Shown: one piece after another, positions 30,381 to 33,181 of the stretch
Layout of the letters: each line of letters begins with the position of its first letter
Numbering within the stretch: the stretch's first letter is position 1
DNA from: Natronospirillum sp.
Lineage (GTDB): Bacteria; Pseudomonadota; Gammaproteobacteria; Pseudomonadales; Natronospirillaceae
DNA length: 33,181 nucleotides
Assembly (NCBI RefSeq): GCF_022565775.1
Contig: NZ_JAIUMC010000030.1
Location: forward strand, 1 to 33,181
Direction of reading: 5' to 3'
The notes under the pieces: generated by a model
Database searches by the model: none
What the model saw: only the letters and a program-made list of their open reading frames with translations
Told to the model about the DNA's origin: nothing
Translations under genes and position numbers: made by a program

Positions 30381-31397
30381 TTAGCCCGCCAGTGGCCCGA
30401 TACCCACCTTCTTGCGCACCTCGGCCATCAGCGGCACGGCATACTCCCGGGCCCGTTCGGCGCCTTTTTTCAGGATCCGGTCGATCTCGGCCGGATCACT
30501 GATCAGCTCATTGTAGAGCGTCCGCTTGTCCTTCAGCAGCTCGTTCAGGTGCTCGAACACCTGCTTCTTGGCCTCACCCCAGCCAATCCCTTCTTCGTAC
30601 TGCCGGCGCATGGCGGAGATCTCGTCGGTACTGGCAAAAGCCGAATAGATACTGAACAGGGTGCAGGTGTCCGGGTCCTTGGGCTCCCCCGGCTCCAGCG
30701 AGTTGGTGACAATTTTGTTGATCAGCTTGCGGAATTTCTTCTCGTCTTCAAACAGTGGAATGGTGTTGTTGTAGCTCTTGGACATCTTGCGCCCGTCGAG
30801 CCCTTTCAGCACCATGCTGTTTTCCTCCACCACCGCCTCGGGCAGCGTGAAGGTTTCGCCGTACAGGTGATTGAAACGCTGGGCAATGTCACGCGTCATC
30901 TCCAGGTGCTGGACCTGATCGCGCCCGACCGGCACATGGGTGGCGTTGAACATCAATATGTCGGCCGCCATCAGGATGGGGTAGCTGAACAGCCCCATAT
31001 TGATGCCCTTGTCGGGATCCGCGGCCTCGTTCTCCACATTGTCCTGCACGGCTGCCTTGTAGGCATGGGCACGGTTCATCAGGCCCTTGGCCGCCACACA
31101 GGTCAGAATCCAGTTCAGCTCGGTGACCTCGGGAATATCCGACTGTCGATAGCAGGTCACTCTGTCCGTATCCAGGCCGGAGGCAAGCCAGGTTGCCGCA
31201 ATGGCCAACGTACTTTCACGCACGCGCTCTGGCTCCTGACACTTGATCAGGGCATGATAGTCAGCCATAAAGAAGTAGCTGCTCTTGGCGGTATTGCGCA
31301 GGCTTGATTCAATGGCCGGGCGAATGGCGCCGGCATAGTTGCCCAGATGCGGAATGCCGGTGGTGGTGATGCCGGTGAGGACGGTCTGTTGAGTCAT
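30381..31397 (-). CDS. trpS: tryptophanyl-tRNA synthetase
   Basis: A class I aminoacyl-tRNA synthetase of 338 residues that charges tRNA-Trp. The HIGH-type motif is [11 protein letters not shown] near the N-terminus and the KMSKS motif is [15 protein letters not shown]. The segment [24 protein letters not shown] is typical of TrpRS. ATG 31397 is chosen because homology starts at [13 protein letters not shown]; 20 in-frame codons upstream look unrelated, and no clear ribosome-binding site is visible. It is divergent from the M14 peptidase gene. Confidence 0.96.
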   Translation of the reverse strand: MTQQTVLTGITTTGIPHLGNYAGAIRPAIESSLRNTAKSSYFFMADYHALIKCQEPERVRESTLAIAATWLASGLDTDRVTCYRQSDIPEVTELNWILTCVAAKGLMNRAHAYKAAVQDNVENEAADPDKGINMGLFSYPILMAADILMFNATHVPVGRDQVQHLEMTRDIAQRFNHLYGETFTLPEAVVEENSMVLKGLDGRKMSKSYNNTIPLFEDEKKFRKLINKIVTNSLEPGEPKDPDTCTLFSIYSAFASTDEISAMRRQYEEGIGWGEAKKQVFEHLNELLKDKRTLYNELISDPAEIDRILKKGAERAREYAVPLMAEVRKKVGIGPLAG

Positions 31398-31498
31398 GAT
31401 GTCTGTTGTGATCACTGCCTTTGGAGAAGCCAGCACAATAGCGAATTTGACCGCCAAAATCGAGTCGGCGCCGGGACATTCAATAAGGAGCGAACAAC

Positions 31499-32626
31499 AT
31501 GCGCATTTCTTCCGCGTTTGACAGCGGCAACATTGAGGTCGTCAAGGCTGAAGACCCGAATGATATTCAGTTGAACATCCGCAAGGATCACCAGTCCGAT
31601 TTCTACCAGTGGTTCCATTTTCGTCTTTGCGGACAACCCGGGGAAACACACCGCTTGCGCATCATGAACGCCGGCAACGCGGCCTATCCCAAGGGCTGGG
31701 AAAACTATCGCGCGGTCGCGTCCTATGACCGGGACACCTGGTTTCGCGTGGATACTGTTTTTGAAAACGGTGAGCTGGTGATCACTCACCTGCTCGAGCA
31801 CGACATCATCTACTTTGCCTACTTTGTGCCCTACAGCTACGAGCAGCATCAGGATCTGGTGCAGGAAGCCCAGCAATCGCATCTGTGCCGAGTCGAAGAT
31901 CTGGGCACGACGCTGGACGGACGAGACATGTCGTTGCTGGTCATCGGTGACGAGGAGAATGCAAAACACCGCATCTGGATAACGGCTCGCCAGCACCCCG
32001 GTGAAACCATGGCCGAATGGTTCGTGGAGGGCTTTCTGGAGCGCCTGTTGGATACCGATGATGCCACGGCCCGTGAGCTGCTGGCCGACGCTGTATTCTA
32101 TGTGGTGCCCAACATGAACCCGGATGGCAGTGTGCGCGGTCATCTGCGCACCAATGCGGCCGGGGTCAACCTGAACCGGGAATGGCAGAATCCCAGCCTC
32201 GAGAAGAGCCCGGAGGTGTATCGGGTGCGCCAGAAGATGGAAGCCACCGGGGTCGACCTGTTTCTGGATATTCATGGCGACGAGGCCATTCCCTACAATT
32301 TTCTGGCCGATACAAGCGGCGTGCCGACTTTCCATGAGGGCATTCAGCAACTGCAGCAGCGGTTCCAGTCCGCGTTTCTGGCCGCCACACCGGAATACCA
32401 GACCCGCTACGGATACCCGAAGGATGCACCCGGCCAGGCAAACCTGACGCTGGGCTGCACCTGGGTGGGCAACCATTTCAACTGCCTGGCCTATACACTT
32501 GAGATGCCCTTCAAGGACAATGACGACTTGCCCGATGAGCTCTACGGCTGGTCGGAAGTGCGTTCCATGCAGCTGGGCCGTGACATCATGCCGGCGATTC
32601 GCGCTGTGTTGCCGGACCTGCGCTAA
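31499..32626 (+). CDS. M14 family metallocarboxypeptidase (cytosolic carboxypeptidase-like)
   Basis: A protein of 375 residues with no signal peptide. An N-terminal beta domain (about 1-115, with [20 protein letters not shown]) precedes the peptidase domain. Zinc ligands are His166 and Glu169 ([11 protein letters not shown]) and His259 (DIHGDE); NPDG (207-210) and NLNREW (Arg227) bind substrate; catalytic Glu335 is in YTLEMPF. This order is that of the CCP/M14D subgroup, which in eukaryotes removes glutamate from tubulin tails; bacterial substrates are not established. AAGGAG lies about 7 bp before ATG 31499. The DoxX-like gene follows after 27 bp and may be co-transcribed. Confidence 0.9.
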   Translation: MRISSAFDSGNIEVVKAEDPNDIQLNIRKDHQSDFYQWFHFRLCGQPGETHRLRIMNAGNAAYPKGWENYRAVASYDRDTWFRVDTVFENGELVITHLLEHDIIYFAYFVPYSYEQHQDLVQEAQQSHLCRVEDLGTTLDGRDMSLLVIGDEENAKHRIWITARQHPGETMAEWFVEGFLERLLDTDDATARELLADAVFYVVPNMNPDGSVRGHLRTNAAGVNLNREWQNPSLEKSPEVYRVRQKMEATGVDLFLDIHGDEAIPYNFLADTSGVPTFHEGIQQLQQRFQSAFLAATPEYQTRYGYPKDAPGQANLTLGCTWVGNHFNCLAYTLEMPFKDNDDLPDELYGWSEVRSMQLGRDIMPAIRAVLPDLR

Positions 32627-32653
32627 CGAACGACATAGCATCAGGAGGACCTC

Positions 32654-33052
32654 ATGACAACGGCAGAGCGCCGCGCCCATACATTGAAAGAAATTGTTGC
32701 CTGGAATCTGACGGTTCTGCTGGCGGCAGTCTATGTGTGGTCGGGCTGGCTGACCGCAAGCGGTGCCGAAAGCATGGTCGAAGCGTTCGAGCGCTTTGGC
32801 CTGCCGGACTGGTTCCGCGTGACCTTGGGTGTCGCTGAGCTGGCCGCTGGACTGTTGCTGCTGATCAAGCCTCTGGTCGGTCTCGCCGCGCTGGGACTCA
32901 GTTTCCTGATGCTGGGGGCGCTCCTGACGCATCTGATCCATGATCCGCTGATCGCCTCGGTGGGCGCGATTTTCATGCTGGCCTTGCTGGGGCTGTTGAT
33001 GTGGTTGCGGCGCCCGGTGTTGCCGCCGTTTTTGCAGAAGATTCTTTGCTGA
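32654..33052 (+). CDS. DoxX-like small membrane protein
   Basis: An inner-membrane protein of 132 residues with four hydrophobic helices (about 17-35, 58-75, 78-95, 101-118). The pattern, with VYVWSGWLTASGAE then FERFGLPDWFRVTLGVAELAAGLLLLI, fits DoxX-like proteins, several of which are tied to redox or thiosulfate metabolism, though most are of unknown function. AGGAGG sits 6-7 bp before ATG 32654. It lies 27 bp after the M14 peptidase gene. An inverted heptad-repeat pair begins 6 bp after its stop. Confidence 0.75.
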   Translation: MTTAERRAHTLKEIVAWNLTVLLAAVYVWSGWLTASGAESMVEAFERFGLPDWFRVTLGVAELAAGLLLLIKPLVGLAALGLSFLMLGALLTHLIHDPLIASVGAIFMLALLGLLMWLRRPVLPPFLQKILC

Positions 33053-33058
33053 CCGATA

Positions 33059-33133
33059 GTCGACAGAAGACAGTGCACTGTCGACAGAGGGTGGCATTGC
33101 AGAACTGTCGACCGTCGTCTGTCTGCTGTCGAC
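33059..33133. repeat. heptad repeat array 5 (inverted pair)
   Basis: Arm 1 has GTCGACA (33059), GAAGACA (33066), GTGCACT (33073), GTCGACA (33080). Arm 2 is the inverse: TGTCGAC (33106), CGTCGTC (33113), TGTCTGC (33120), TGTCGAC (33127). The two 28-nt arms can pair around a 19-nt loop, leaving few mismatches, and may act as a terminator-like structure after the DoxX-like gene. Confidence 0.82.
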
Positions 33134-33181
33134 TGCTCTCCCACTTGATCTGCATCAGCCAGTGCGCTGACAGGTCTTGAC

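Noticed and set aside
31412-33097. A long minus-strand open frame (561 codons) opposite the M14 peptidase and DoxX-like genes
   Set aside because: It lies opposite two genes with clear motifs and good ribosome-binding sites and shows no recognisable domain.

Overview
The window reads as a chromosomal segment of a moderately GC-rich gammaproteobacterium of the Pseudomonas/Oceanospirillales type, probably marine or halophilic. Three things point there. The core block smpB - ratA - rnfH - fur / recN / grpE - dnaK - dnaJ - dapB has the gene order known from Pseudomonas and relatives. The housekeeping proteins (DnaK, GrpE, DapB, TrpS, SmpB) are of gammaproteobacterial type. The major porin is strongly acidic. 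No plasmid, phage, CRISPR or complete insertion sequence was seen.

Layout. Positions 1-5059 (minus strand) hold a SAM methyltransferase, a divergent 6-pyruvoyl-tetrahydropterin-synthase-like protein and a zinc-free-looking medium-chain dehydrogenase, then a DEDDh exonuclease and a cyclic-nucleotide/CBS/DUF294 protein. Positions 5182-6786 (plus) hold an overlapping trio: CDP-alcohol phosphatidyltransferase, DCC thiol oxidoreductase and DUF3429 membrane protein. Next, on the minus strand, come a membrane sulfatase-fold phosphotransferase and a 977-residue exported protein with seven calcium-loop repeats, DUF4214-like repeats and a long helical region. They lie downstream of ssrA (tmRNA) and smpB. 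Positions 13059-15683 (plus) hold an NSS transporter, ratA, rnfH and fur. recN runs the other way and shares its promoter region with grpE-dnaK-dnaJ; dapB follows. The right third holds a porin, a DUF368 protein, a ClsC-like phospholipase D protein, an AEC transporter, a divergent LysR/pirin pair, trpS, an M14 carboxypeptidase and a DoxX-like protein.

Regulation visible in the sequence: a perfect CTGT-N8-ACAG LexA box before recN, sigma-32-type promoters before grpE and again before dnaK, and clear hairpin/T-run terminators after ssrA, the 977-aa gene and the porin.

Two dispersed intergenic repeat families stand out. One is a REP-like family with a GTAG foot and an imperfect hairpin, about 13 copies in four gaps, including inside the dnaK-dnaJ operon. 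The other is a family of about four tandem 7-nt units (GTCGACA type), often as inverted pairs, in five gaps. I do not recognise the second as a named family. The most interesting leads are these heptad arrays, the PTPS-like/dehydrogenase/methyltransferase cluster with altered active sites, the 977-aa repeat protein, and the 14-codon tmRNA tag with an internal hairpin. None is proven novel from sequence alone.
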